Shown here one piece after another: positions 34,578-43,903 of a DNA stretch of 64,000 nucleotides. Both the position numbers and the translations under genes were made by a program. The stretch's first letter is position 1, and each line of letters begins with the position of its first letter. The DNA comes from Mycobacterium marinum (GTDB lineage Bacteria > Actinomycetota > Actinomycetes > Mycobacteriales > Mycobacteriaceae), in contig NZ_CP024190.1 in assembly GCF_003391395.1 (NCBI RefSeq), forward strand, positions 620,001 through 684,000, in the 5' to 3' direction. The notes under the pieces were generated by a model. That model ran no database searches. It was not told the origin of the DNA and saw nothing but the letters and a program-made list of their open reading frames with translations.

Positions 34578-34612
34578 CGTGCGGGCTAGGCGAACACGGT
34601 AATTTGCAGGCC

Positions 34613-34987
34613 ATGACCACATCGGAGATTGCCACCGTGCTGGCCTGGAGCGACGCCCTCAACGCCGCTGACATTGACACCCTGGTGGCCCTGTCCAGCG
34701 ACGATATCGACATCGGCGACGCGCACGGAGCAGCCCAGGGCCACGAGGCGCTGCGGCGCTGGGCCAGCTCGCTGCAGACGACCGCCGAGATGGGCCGCAT
34801 GTACGTGCACGACGGTGTTGTGGTGGTCGAGCAACGGATCATCGGCCGCGACGACCCCGACAGCGTCGCGAACGCCGCCTCGGCATTCCGGGTGGTCCGC
34901 GATCACGTCACCTCGGTTTTCCGCCATGACGACTTGGTGTCGGCGCTGGCGGCCACCGAACTCACCGAGGCTGACCTGGTCGATTGA
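34613..34987 (+). CDS. SnoaL-like NTF2-fold protein (Rv0333-like)
   Basis: 124 aa, the length of Rv0333 and in its position. EIATVLAWSDALNAADID and HEALRRWASSL are the helices of a cone-shaped NTF2/SnoaL fold, used for small-molecule binding or isomerisation. The ATG at 34613 gives this length; an in-frame extension overlapping the previous gene is ignored. No catalytic residues are clear. rmlA follows 29 bp later. Confidence 0.72.
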   Translation: MTTSEIATVLAWSDALNAADIDTLVALSSDDIDIGDAHGAAQGHEALRRWASSLQTTAEMGRMYVHDGVVVVEQRIIGRDDPDSVANAASAFRVVRDHVTSVFRHDDLVSALAATELTEADLVD

Positions 34988-35016
34988 GTTCGACGAAAGG
35001 CAACTAGGAGCCACTC

Positions 35017-35883
35017 ATGCGCGGGATCATCTTGGCCGGCGGTTCGGGCACCCGCCTGTACCCGATCACCATGGGCATCAGCAAGCAGCTGTTGCCGGTC
35101 TATGACAAGCCAATGATCTACTACCCGCTGACCACCCTGATGATGGCCGGAATCCGCGACATCCAGCTGATCACCACCCGCCATGACGCTGCCGGGTTTC
35201 ACCGCCTACTGGGCGACGGAACGCATTTCGGCGTGAACATCACCTATGCAACCCAGGATCAGCCCGATGGTCTGGCCCAGGCATTCGTCATCGGCGCTGA
35301 CCACATCGGCACCGACTCGGTGGCATTGGTGTTGGGGGACAACATCTTTTATGGCCCGGGTTTGGGCACCAGCCTGCGCCGATTCCAAGACATCAGTGGC
35401 GGAACGATTTTCGCGTACTGGGTGGCAAACCCAACTGCCTACGGTGTTGTCGAGTTCAGCGCCGACGGGACCGCGCTCTCCCTGGAGGAAAAACCGGCCA
35501 CCCCGAAGTCGCACTATGCGGTGCCAGGCTTGTATTTCTACGACAACGACGTGATCGAGATCGCGCGGGGCTTGAAGAAATCCGCGCGCGGCGAGTATGA
35601 GATCACCGAGGTGAACCAGGCCTATCTGAACCACGGCCGGCTCAACGTCGAGATGCTGGCCCGCGGAACGGCTTGGCTGGATACCGGCACGTTCGACTCG
35701 CTGCTAGACGCCGCCGATTTCGTCCGGACGCTGGAGCGGCGGCAGGGACTCAAAGTGAGTGTTCCCGAGGAAGTGGCGTGGCGGTTGGGCTGGATTGACG
35801 ACGAACAACTGATGCGGCGCGCACGCAGCCTGGTCAAGTCCGGGTACGGCAGCTACTTGCTGGAGTTGTTGGAAAGGAACTGA
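35017..35883 (+). CDS. rmlA: Glucose-1-phosphate thymidylyltransferase
   Basis: 288 aa. First enzyme of dTDP-L-rhamnose synthesis, the linker sugar between arabinogalactan and peptidoglycan, so probably essential. The nucleotide motif GGSGTRLYPITMGISKQLLP, the D-x-N metal site in VLGDNIFYG, and GLDTG-like ARGTAWLDTGT are all present. Corresponds to Rv0334. Ribosome site AAGGCAAC-TAGGAG precedes the ATG. A PE_PGRS gene on the other strand ends 36 bp later. Confidence 0.97.
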   Translation: MRGIILAGGSGTRLYPITMGISKQLLPVYDKPMIYYPLTTLMMAGIRDIQLITTRHDAAGFHRLLGDGTHFGVNITYATQDQPDGLAQAFVIGADHIGTDSVALVLGDNIFYGPGLGTSLRRFQDISGGTIFAYWVANPTAYGVVEFSADGTALSLEEKPATPKSHYAVPGLYFYDNDVIEIARGLKKSARGEYEITEVNQAYLNHGRLNVEMLARGTAWLDTGTFDSLLDAADFVRTLERRQGLKVSVPEEVAWRLGWIDDEQLMRRARSLVKSGYGSYLLELLERN

Positions 35884-35919
35884 TTTCAGCGCCAATCCGG
35901 TGCTCGAAGGCTCGTACTA

Positions 35920-37353
35920 TCAGGTATTCCCGATCGTGCCGATCAACAGCCCGCCGTTGCCCGGAAGGCCCGGGGTGCCGGCGCCCGATAGCCCGACGTC
36001 GCCGCTGTTTCCGCCATTTCCGATCAGCACGGCATCGCCGCCGTTTCCGCCGTTTCCGCCGGAGAAGCCGCCGTTCGGGCCGGGCGCCCCGCCCGCGCCG
36101 CCGGCCCCGCCGTTTCCGATCAGCCCGGCCCTACCACCGCCACCGCCGTTGCCGCCGTCACCGGCGGAACTGGGGCCGACGAAGCCGGCTCCGCCGGTGC
36201 CGCCGCCACCACCGTTACCGAATAGCGTGCCGCCGGTACCGCCCTGGCCGCCATTGCCGCCGGTGGCGTTCATGAGGATGTTGCTGGTGTAGGCGGCCCC
36301 GCCGACGCCGCCGGCACCGCCGTTGCCGAAGAGCCGGCCGTCGCCGCCTTGGCCTCCGTTACCGCCCACGGAGTCTGCGAGGGCGTTGGTGCTCTGTCCG
36401 CCCGCGCCGCCGGCGCCGCCGGTACCCCCGAAGATGCCGGTGGTGCCGCCGTCGCCGCCGTCGCCGCCCTGGGTAGCGCCGAACCCGCCGACGCCGCCAC
36501 CACCGCCGTTGCCGAGCAGGGTGCCGGCCGCGCCGCCGTTGCCGCCGACCCCGCCAGGCCCGACGCTGGCCAGACCGCCGGTACCGCCGATCCCGCCGTT
36601 GCCGAAGAGGCCGCCGGCGCCACCGTCTCCGCCGGCGCCACCCCCGGTCAATCCGGTGCTGGCGATGCCGCCCTGGCCCCCGGCGCCGCCGATGCCGAAT
36701 AGTGCGCCGCCGGCACCCCCGGCGCCGCCGGCCCCGCCGTCGATTCCGGATCCACCGGTACCGCCGATGCCGCCCTGGCCCCACAAGAGTCCGCCGGCCC
36801 CACCCGCGCCGCCGGCCGCACCGGTGCCCACCGTTGAAGCCCCGCCGGCACCGCCCGCGCCGCCATTACCGAACAGTCCGGCCGCGCCGCCGGTGCCGCC
36901 CTGCTGTTCCAACCCTCCGGACCCGCCCGCCCCGCCGTCGCCGAGTAACCAGCCGGCGGCGCCTCCGTTGGCGCCGGTGCCTGCCGCCCCGTTGGCGCCG
37001 TTGCCGATCAGTGGGCGCCCGGTCAGCGTCAGGACGGGCTGGTTGATGAGGTCCAGCGCGGTCTGCGCGACGTTGCTTGCTTCAGCTGTCGCGTACGAGC
37101 CGGCGCCGGCCTGCATTGCCTGCACAAATTGGGAATGAAACTGGGCGGCCTGGGCGCTGAGCGACTGATAGGCCTGTCCGTAGGAGCTGAACAACGTCGC
37201 AACGGCCGCCGACACATCGTCGGCGCCGGCCGCCAGTACCGCGGTGGTCGGGGTGGCCGCGGCCGCGCCGGCCTCGCCGAGCGTCGACCCGATCCCGGCG
37301 ATGTCCGCCGCTGCCGCCGTCAATGTCTCCGGTGCCACGAACAGAAACGCCAT
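35920..37353 (-). CDS. PE_PGRS family protein
   Basis: 477 aa. PE domain at about residues 1-95 (MAFLFVAPETLTAAAADIAG), then the LIGNGANGAAG linker and a PGRS tail of GGX triplets with LFGNGG inserts. In M. tuberculosis the corresponding position (Rv0335c) is a short PE gene; here it is a full PE_PGRS. Probably exported through ESX-5. ATG with GGGAGGGA-type site just upstream. Convergent with rmlA. Confidence 0.94.
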   Translation of the reverse strand: MAFLFVAPETLTAAAADIAGIGSTLGEAGAAAATPTTAVLAAGADDVSAAVATLFSSYGQAYQSLSAQAAQFHSQFVQAMQAGAGSYATAEASNVAQTALDLINQPVLTLTGRPLIGNGANGAAGTGANGGAAGWLLGDGGAGGSGGLEQQGGTGGAAGLFGNGGAGGAGGASTVGTGAAGGAGGAGGLLWGQGGIGGTGGSGIDGGAGGAGGAGGALFGIGGAGGQGGIASTGLTGGGAGGDGGAGGLFGNGGIGGTGGLASVGPGGVGGNGGAAGTLLGNGGGGGVGGFGATQGGDGGDGGTTGIFGGTGGAGGAGGQSTNALADSVGGNGGQGGDGRLFGNGGAGGVGGAAYTSNILMNATGGNGGQGGTGGTLFGNGGGGGTGGAGFVGPSSAGDGGNGGGGGRAGLIGNGGAGGAGGAPGPNGGFSGGNGGNGGDAVLIGNGGNSGDVGLSGAGTPGLPGNGGLLIGTIGNT

Positions 37354-37536
37354 GTGATCCCTCCCATTTCAGCTCAGTGCGTGACACACAGCGGGGGGAC
37401 CGCCCGGTCACTAACGACTGGATAGAAGCGCATCGTATGCTGGCAGCGGCACCACGTAGTGGTCTTTCGCGAACATTATTCAAGCGCGTAACGCGACCAC
37501 TCGTGGCGACATTTTGCTGCCGCTGAATGCGGGCGA

Positions 37537-38967
37537 TCAGGGTGTCAGCCCCGCCATTCCGTCCTCGCCGATGAGCAGTCCGCCGATGCCGGCGGCGCCG
37601 GCGATACCCGGGCCCACCCCGCCGGAACCGGCGTTGCCGCCGTTGCCGCCATTGCCGATCAGCACGGCGTCACCGCCCTTACCGCCGGAACCCCCGGTGC
37701 CGAATCCCGAGTTGTTGTTTCCGCCGGCGCCGCCGTCACCGCCCTGACCAACTAGTCCGGCCTTGCCGCCGTTGCCGCCGTCCCCACCGTCGGCACCGCC
37801 CACGCTGTCCCCGCCGGCCCCGCCGGCGCCGCCGGCACCGTAGAGGAAGCCGGCGTTACCGCCGGCCCCGCCGGCTCCGCCGTCGGAGGCGCTGAAGCCG
37901 AATCCGCCGTTGCCGCCCGCGCCACCGGCCCCGATGAGCATGCCGGCGTTGCCGCCGGCGCCGCCGTTCCCAGCCGCGTTGCCGATGGTCGCCGCGGCGC
38001 CGGCGCCGCCGTCCCCGCCATTGCCGAAGAGCATGCCGGCGCTGCCGCCCATTCCGCCGGCCCCGCCGAACAGGCCGCCCTCGCCGCCAGTGCCGCCTGC
38101 CCCGCCGGCGCCGAAAAGTCCAAGGGCAGCCCCGCCGATCCCACCGTCGCCACCCTGGGTCAGGCCGGACCCGCCGGCCCCGCCGTCCCCGCCGGCGGCG
38201 AACAGGCCGGTGCCGCCGTCGCCGCCATTGCCGGCAAAGGTGCCGAACCCGCCGACTCCGCCGTCGCCTCCAGCGCCGAACAGTCCGCCGTTCCCGCCGA
38301 GTCCGCCGATACCGCCGGTGGAGCTGTTACCGAAACCGCCGGCCCCGCCCGCGCCGCCGCGGCCGAACAACAGCCCTCCGGCTCCGCCATACCCGCCGTT
38401 TCCGCCGGGTATGGAATCGCTGAGGCTCGATGCGGTGCCACCGGCGCCGCCGGCTCCGCCGGTGCCGAACAACAGCCCGCCGGCCCCGCCGTTGCCGCCG
38501 TTGCCGCCGCTGACGCTTGCCGTGCCGGGGGTTCCCGACCCGCCGGCCCCGCCGTTGCCGATCAACCACCCGGCCGCCCCACCGTCGGCCCCCGTCCCCG
38601 GGGCGCCGTTGGCGCCGTTACCGATCAGCGGGCGCCCGGTCGCCGCCAGCACGGGAGCATTGATCGCGTCGAGCAGCGGCGATACGGCCGCAGCCTCGGC
38701 GGCCGCATACGAAGCCCCACCCCCGCTCAAGGCCTGTAGAAACTGCTCATGAAACGTGGCCGCCCGCGCGCTGAGCAACTGATAGGCCTGGCCCTGCGCG
38801 TCGAACAGCGCCGCAACCGCCGCCGACACCTCGTCGGCGCCCGCGGCCAGCACCGCGGTGGTAGGCGCCGCCGCTGCGGCGTTCGCCGCGCCGATCGTTG
38901 ACCCGAGACTGGCTAAATCCGTAGCCGCCGCAGTAAGCGCCTCCGGCGCCGTGATCACAAATGACAT
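37537..38967 (-). CDS. PE_PGRS family protein
   Basis: 476 aa. PE domain MSFVITAPEALTAAATDLASLG to about residue 95, then LIGNGANGAPGTG and a PGRS tail ending GEDGMAGLTP. The two leftward PE_PGRS proteins share the linker and much of the PE domain, so they may be tandem duplicates. Start set at the canonical MSF, not at an upstream frame extension of 13 codons. Divergent from the third PE_PGRS gene across 391 bp. Confidence 0.94.
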   Translation of the reverse strand: MSFVITAPEALTAAATDLASLGSTIGAANAAAAAPTTAVLAAGADEVSAAVAALFDAQGQAYQLLSARAATFHEQFLQALSGGGASYAAAEAAAVSPLLDAINAPVLAATGRPLIGNGANGAPGTGADGGAAGWLIGNGGAGGSGTPGTASVSGGNGGNGGAGGLLFGTGGAGGAGGTASSLSDSIPGGNGGYGGAGGLLFGRGGAGGAGGFGNSSTGGIGGLGGNGGLFGAGGDGGVGGFGTFAGNGGDGGTGLFAAGGDGGAGGSGLTQGGDGGIGGAALGLFGAGGAGGTGGEGGLFGGAGGMGGSAGMLFGNGGDGGAGAAATIGNAAGNGGAGGNAGMLIGAGGAGGNGGFGFSASDGGAGGAGGNAGFLYGAGGAGGAGGDSVGGADGGDGGNGGKAGLVGQGGDGGAGGNNNSGFGTGGSGGKGGDAVLIGNGGNGGNAGSGGVGPGIAGAAGIGGLLIGEDGMAGLTP

Positions 38968-39358
38968 TTCGACCACCTCACCAACACGTATCGACCCATG
39001 ACTCACCGTTCAACGCCGTCTCGGCGATCGCTGCTAACCATCAATCGACGGGACTAGACCCATCGTTGCTGCTGGGCGCGGCCGATTGGGCAAATTCGCA
39101 AGTATTAATGCGGCACGCACAAGATTCCTCGCGATCGCGCCGCCCCGGCCGGGGAATGCGAGGGCCGTGTCGGGAGCGGATTCAAGCCGGTCGTGTCCTC
39201 GGTTCTGACCTGCGCCGCGAGGTTTCTGCTGCGAGTTTGCTGTGTCGTTTCGCAAAAGAACCTGTGTGGTCAAAACTCTGAGTTTGCCGGGGTTACCCTC
39301 TGCTGATTCCGAGCGCGATTCACCAGTAGTCGACGGCTAATCGGTTGGGAGACTTGCG
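38968..39358. other. Intergenic region between divergent PE_PGRS genes
   Basis: 391 bp with no believable gene. It holds the two promoters. A perfect 12-bp palindrome CCCCGGCCGGGG lies at 39143-39154 next to a GCGATCGC palindrome; neither can be tied to a known regulator. No clear -10/-35 pair is visible. Confidence 0.5.
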
Positions 39359-42300
39359 ATGTCGTATGTGGTGGCAATACCGGACATGCTGGCATCGGCG
39401 GCCGCCGATGTGGCGGGCATCGGCTCATCGGTCGGCGCGGCCAACGCCGCGGCCGTGGGGGCGACGACCGGGGTGATGGCCGCTGCCGATGATGAGGTGT
39501 CGGTCGCGATTGCGGCGTTGTTTTCCGGCCATGGCCAGGCTTACCAGGCGATCAGTGCCCAGGCGGCTGCGTTTCACGACCAGTTTCTGCGGGCCTTGAC
39601 CGGAGCGGGCGGCGCCTACGCGGCCGCCGAAGCGGCCAATGCTTCACCGTTGCAGGCCGCGGAGCAGCAGGTGCTGGCGGTGATCAACGCACCCACCAAC
39701 GCGTTGTTGGGGCGTCCGTTGATCGGCAATGGCACCGATGGACTGGCGGGAACCGGAGCCGCCGGTGGTGCCGGGGGGCTCTTGTGGGGCAACGGCGGCA
39801 ACGGCGGATCCGGCGCGGCTGGCCAGGCCGGCGGGGCCGGGGGAGCGGCCGGCCTGATCGGCACCGGGGGTGCTGGGGGTATGGGTGGGGCCGGCGGTGG
39901 GGCCGGCGGGATGGGCGGCAGCGGCGGCTGGTTGTTGGGCAACGGCGGGGCCGGCGGGGCCGGTGGAGTCGGCGGCGCAGGTGTGAGCGGTGGAGTCGGC
40001 GGAACCGGTGGCAACGCGGTGCTGTTCGGCAACGGCGGGGCAGGGGGCATGGGTGGGGCCGGCGCGGACGGCGCCGTGGGCGCCGCCGGTACCGCGGGGA
40101 CCTCGACTTCGGCGGGCGGTGTTGGTGGTGTCGGTGGTGACGGGGGCAATGCCGGCAACGGCGGGGCCGGCGGCAACGGCGGACTTTTCGTCGGGGTTGG
40201 TGGGGCCGGCGGCCAAGGCGGCGCTGGCGGGGCCGGTGGGACCGGCGGGGCTGGCGGCGCAGGCTGGGACGCCACCGCCGCCGGAGTGCTTGCGGCCACC
40301 GGAGGCGACGGCGGCGACAGCGGTGGCGGGGGCGCTGGCGGTAACGGGGGCGCGGGCGGGGCCGGCGGGCATGGGTCGGCCTTGTTTGGCGCGGCCGGCG
40401 CGAACGGCAACGGCGGGGCCGGTGGCGCCGGCGGAAACCCGGGGGCGCCCGGCAACGGTGGTACCGGTGGGGTCGGCCCCGACGCGGCCCCCTCCGGGGG
40501 CATGGGCGGCACCGGTGGTGACCCCGGCGCGGTCGGCGGTGGCGGCAACGGCGGCGCGGCCGGTGGCGCGGGTGCGGTCGCCGGTGCCAGCGGTGCCGCC
40601 GGCACCATCATCGCCGGCAACGGAGGAAATGGCGGTGCCGGCGGGGCCGGCTATGCCGCCGATGGCCCTGCCGGCCCCGCCATCGGCAACGGTGGCGACG
40701 GCGGGCACGGTGGCGCGGGCGGCTTCTACGGCAACGGTGGTGCTGGCGGGGCCGGTGGTAACTCCGCACCCGGCGGCGGGAACGGCGGCAATGGCGGCAC
40801 CGGCGGTGACAGTGGTGCGATGGGCAGCAGCGGCGGTCGGGGCGGCGATGGCGGCGTCGGCACCAACGGCGGGGCCGGTGGCGGCGGCGGCAACGCAATT
40901 AGCTACGGAACCGCAAACGCCACCGGTGGCGCGGGTGGCGATGGCGGCGCCGGTAGCAGGGGTACCGGGGGCACCGGCGGTGCTGGCGGCGGGGGCGGCG
41001 CCGCAAACATCCTCAATAGCGCCTCGACGGCCACCGCTACGGGCGGCAACGGTGGTGCCGGTGGCGACGGCAACGATGGTGGGCATGGCGGTGCCGGCGG
41101 TGATGTCTACACGGCTGGGACCGGAAATGTCGCGGCCGGCGTCGGTGGTCGGGGCGGTACCGGCAGCACCGGGGTAGGCGGTGCCGGCGGCGACGGCGGG
41201 AACGTGGAGATCAACAACGTCAGCTCCACGGTCTCCCCTGTCGGCGGGGCTGGCGGCCACGGCGGTGACGGCGCCACCAACGGCGGGGCCGGCGGCAACG
41301 GAGGATCCGCGTCTGTCGACGGCAGTGCCTCCACGGCCAACGCCACCGGCGGCACTGGTGGGGATGGCGGTAGCGGCGGCACCGGCACCGGCGGGCACGG
41401 TGGATCCGGCGGCGTCGCCAACAACTACGGGGCTGGCGACGCGATCGGCGGCGCCGCCGGGATAGGTGGCACCGGTGCCATCGGTGGCGACGGCGGCGCG
41501 GGAGGTAGTGGGTACAACTACGGAACCGGAAACGCCATCGGTGCCGCCGGTGCGGCCGGCACCGATGGCAGCACCGGCGCCGGGGGAGCCGGCGGCGCGG
41601 GCGGCTCGGCAAACATCGTCAATAGCGCCTCGTCGGCTCATGCCACGGGCGGCAATGGTGGTGCCGGTGGCAACGGCACCGATGGCGGCAATGGTGGCGC
41701 CGGCGGATATGTCTACAACGCCGGGACCGGAACTGTCACCGCCGGCGTCGGCGGTCGGGGCGGCACCGGCAGCGCCGGGGTCGGCGGTACCGGCGGTACC
41801 GGCGGTGGAGTGGACATCAATAACAGCGCCGCGACGGCGGCCCCGCAAGGCGGTGCCGGCGGTCACGGCGGTGACGGCGCCACCGACGGCGGTGCCGGCG
41901 GTACCGGCGGATTCACCCGAATCGACGGCAGCGCCTCAGTGTTTGATGCCACCGGCGGCGCCGGTGGTGATGGGGGCAACGGCGGTACCGGCCACGGTGG
42001 CGCCGGGGGCGCGGGCGGTGCTGCGATCAACTACGGAGCCGGAAACGCCTTCGGTGGCACCGCCGGGACGGGTGGCACCGGCGTGGTCGGCGGAGCCGGA
42101 GGAGCCGGCGGTGCTGCGATCAACTACGGAACGGGCAACGCCACCGGCGGTGCTGGCGCGGCGGGCACCGCTGGCACTGGCGGCACCGGAGTCATGGGCG
42201 TCGTCGGGGGCGCCGGCGGGGCCGGCGGGAGCGCAAGCATCATCAATCGGGCCTCAACCGCTACCGCCACGGGTGGCATCGGCGGGCGGGGCGGCGACGG

Positions 42301-42565
42301 CGCCGCACAGGAATTTACAGCGGGAGGCACCGGCGGCGCGGGTGGTTTTGCCTCGACCACAGGGACCGGGATCGCCGCTGGCGGCGATGGAGGTAAGGGG
42401 GGCAACAGTTTCGGACCCCTGGCCATCGGCGGCACCGGCGGGCACGGCGGTGACGCTCAGGCGCTCACGGGGAGTCCCATGCCTGGCCACGGCGGCACCG
42501 GCGGTGACCCCGGCCCCGGGGGTAAGCCCGGCCCGAACGGCGCGGACGGCACCGTCGTCGTGTAA
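39359..42565 (+). CDS. Long PE_PGRS protein with higher-order repeats
   Basis: 1068 aa. PE domain MSYVVAIPDMLASAAADVAG (to about residue 95), linker LIGNGTDG, standard PGRS to about residue 515. After that an unusual pattern follows in which GGX blocks alternate with non-glycine strands such as ANILNSASTATATGG, DVYTAGTGNVAAGVGG, VEINN and NYGTGNA. That pattern recurs as whole blocks of about 205 residues, see the repeat entry. Ends GPNGADGTVVV without the long C-terminal enzyme domain seen in some PE_PGRS proteins. ATG with GGGAGA eight bases upstream. Confidence 0.93.
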   Translation: MSYVVAIPDMLASAAADVAGIGSSVGAANAAAVGATTGVMAAADDEVSVAIAALFSGHGQAYQAISAQAAAFHDQFLRALTGAGGAYAAAEAANASPLQAAEQQVLAVINAPTNALLGRPLIGNGTDGLAGTGAAGGAGGLLWGNGGNGGSGAAGQAGGAGGAAGLIGTGGAGGMGGAGGGAGGMGGSGGWLLGNGGAGGAGGVGGAGVSGGVGGTGGNAVLFGNGGAGGMGGAGADGAVGAAGTAGTSTSAGGVGGVGGDGGNAGNGGAGGNGGLFVGVGGAGGQGGAGGAGGTGGAGGAGWDATAAGVLAATGGDGGDSGGGGAGGNGGAGGAGGHGSALFGAAGANGNGGAGGAGGNPGAPGNGGTGGVGPDAAPSGGMGGTGGDPGAVGGGGNGGAAGGAGAVAGASGAAGTIIAGNGGNGGAGGAGYAADGPAGPAIGNGGDGGHGGAGGFYGNGGAGGAGGNSAPGGGNGGNGGTGGDSGAMGSSGGRGGDGGVGTNGGAGGGGGNAISYGTANATGGAGGDGGAGSRGTGGTGGAGGGGGAANILNSASTATATGGNGGAGGDGNDGGHGGAGGDVYTAGTGNVAAGVGGRGGTGSTGVGGAGGDGGNVEINNVSSTVSPVGGAGGHGGDGATNGGAGGNGGSASVDGSASTANATGGTGGDGGSGGTGTGGHGGSGGVANNYGAGDAIGGAAGIGGTGAIGGDGGAGGSGYNYGTGNAIGAAGAAGTDGSTGAGGAGGAGGSANIVNSASSAHATGGNGGAGGNGTDGGNGGAGGYVYNAGTGTVTAGVGGRGGTGSAGVGGTGGTGGGVDINNSAATAAPQGGAGGHGGDGATDGGAGGTGGFTRIDGSASVFDATGGAGGDGGNGGTGHGGAGGAGGAAINYGAGNAFGGTAGTGGTGVVGGAGGAGGAAINYGTGNATGGAGAAGTAGTGGTGVMGVVGGAGGAGGSASIINRASTATATGGIGGRGGDGAAQEFTAGGTGGAGGFASTTGTGIAAGGDGGKGGNSFGPLAIGGTGGHGGDAQALTGSPMPGHGGTGGDPGPGGKPGPNGADGTVVV
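41006..42280 (+). repeat. ~610-bp higher-order repeat inside the long PE_PGRS gene
   Basis: The segment coding ANILNSASTATATGG at 41006 recurs as ANIVNSASSAHATGG at 41612 and as ASIINRASTATATGG at 42236, spacings of 606 and 624 bp. Between them the order of sub-motifs is the same: VYTAGTG or VYNAGTG, GVGGRGGTGS, V(E/D)INN, GGHGGDGAT(N/D)GG, then NYGAG and NYGTGNA. So two diverged copies of a 202-208 residue unit plus the start of a third are present. Confidence 0.8.
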
Positions 42566-42583
42566 ATGCCGTCGAGTTCGGTG

Positions 42584-43855
42584 CTACTGCCGGTAGCTGA
42601 CCAGGAAGTTGCCCAGGCGCTCGATGGCCGCCGCCAGATCACGCGACCACGGCAAGGTCACCAGGCGCAGGTGATCCGGTTCCGGCCAATTGAACCCGGT
42701 CCCCTGGGTGACCAGGATCTTCTCGGACAGCAGCAGATCGAGCACGAGTTGTTCGTCGTCGGCGATGTCGTAGACCTCCGGGTCCAGCCGGGGAAACGCA
42801 TACAGCGCACCCTTGGGCTTGACGCAGGACACCCCGGGAATGTCGTTGAGCTTGGACCAGGCGACGTCACGCTGTTCGAGCAGACGACCGCCGGGGAGCA
42901 CCAGATCATCGATGCTTTGGTGGCCGCCCAGGGCGACCTGGATCGCATGCTGGGCCGGGACGTTCGGGCACAAGCGCATGTTGGCCAGCAGGCTGATTCC
43001 CTCGATGAAGCTGCTGGCGTGCTCCTTGGGACCGGTGATCGCCAGCCAGCCCGCCCGGTATCCGGCAACGCGGTAGGCCTTGGACAGGCCATTGAAGGTC
43101 AGGCACAGCATGTCCGGGGCGAGCGTGGCCACGCTGATGTGCTTGGCGTCGTCGTAGAGGATCTTGTCGTAGATCTCGTCGGCGAGCAGCAACAGTTGAT
43201 GCTTGCGGGCCAGCTCCACCATCTGGGTGAGGATTTCGTGGCTGTAGACCGCGCCGGTGGGGTTGTTGGGGTTGATGATCACCAGCGCCTTGGTGCGCTC
43301 GGTGATCTTGGACTCCAGGTCGGCGATGTCGGGCTGCCAGTCCTGCGTCTCGTCGCATAGGTAATGCACCGGAGTGCCGCCGGCCAACGAGGTCGACGCC
43401 GTCCACAGGGGATAGTCGGGTGCGGGAATCAGCACCTGGTCGCCGTTGTCGAGCAAGGCCTGCAGCGTCATGGTGATCAGCTCGGAGACACCGTTGCCCA
43501 GGTAGACATCGTCGACGTCGAATCGGGGAAAGCCGTCGACGAGCTCGTAGCGGGTGACCACGGCACGTCGGGCCGGCAGGATCCCTTGCGAGTCGGAGTA
43601 CCCCTGCGCATAGGGCAGCGCCTGGATCATGTCGCGCATGATCACGTCCGGCGCCTCGAAGCCAAACGGCGCGGGGTTGCCGATGTTGAGCTTGAGGATC
43701 CGATGCCCTTCGGTCTCCAGCCGCGCGGCCTGCTGGTGCACCGGACCGCGGATTTCGTACAGGACGTCCTGAAGCTTGGACGACTGCGCGAAGGAACGCT
43801 GGCGCTGGTGGCTGGAGGCGTGCCAGGGCAGCTGGTGAGTGGTCACGTCAACCAT
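42584..43855 (-). CDS. aspC: Aspartate/alanine aminotransferase (Rv0337c-like)
   Basis: 423-aa PLP-dependent fold-type I transaminase. The PLP lysine is in FNGLSKAYRVAGYRAGW. The NNPTGAVYS and DEIYDKILYD motifs bind the cofactor ring and phosphate, and the C-terminal arginine for the substrate carboxylate is in DHLRLVTLPW. The closest enzymes are AlaA-type alanine:2-oxoglutarate transaminases, so the traditional aspC name may not state the real substrate. Transcribed from the same strand as the Rv0338c homologue, 48 bp downstream of it. Convergent with the long PE_PGRS gene (18 bp). Confidence 0.93.
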   Translation of the reverse strand: MVDVTTHQLPWHASSHQRQRSFAQSSKLQDVLYEIRGPVHQQAARLETEGHRILKLNIGNPAPFGFEAPDVIMRDMIQALPYAQGYSDSQGILPARRAVVTRYELVDGFPRFDVDDVYLGNGVSELITMTLQALLDNGDQVLIPAPDYPLWTASTSLAGGTPVHYLCDETQDWQPDIADLESKITERTKALVIINPNNPTGAVYSHEILTQMVELARKHQLLLLADEIYDKILYDDAKHISVATLAPDMLCLTFNGLSKAYRVAGYRAGWLAITGPKEHASSFIEGISLLANMRLCPNVPAQHAIQVALGGHQSIDDLVLPGGRLLEQRDVAWSKLNDIPGVSCVKPKGALYAFPRLDPEVYDIADDEQLVLDLLLSEKILVTQGTGFNWPEPDHLRLVTLPWSRDLAAAIERLGNFLVSYRQ

Positions 43856-43903
43856 GGTCTCATCGCTGTCTACTGATATTTGCTGACAGGTGTCAAGCCA
43901 CGG

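Noticed and set aside
39644..41866. 740-aa and other long frames antisense to the PE_PGRS genes
   Set aside because: High G+C and GGX periodicity keep several frames open; the PE domain fixes the true strand.
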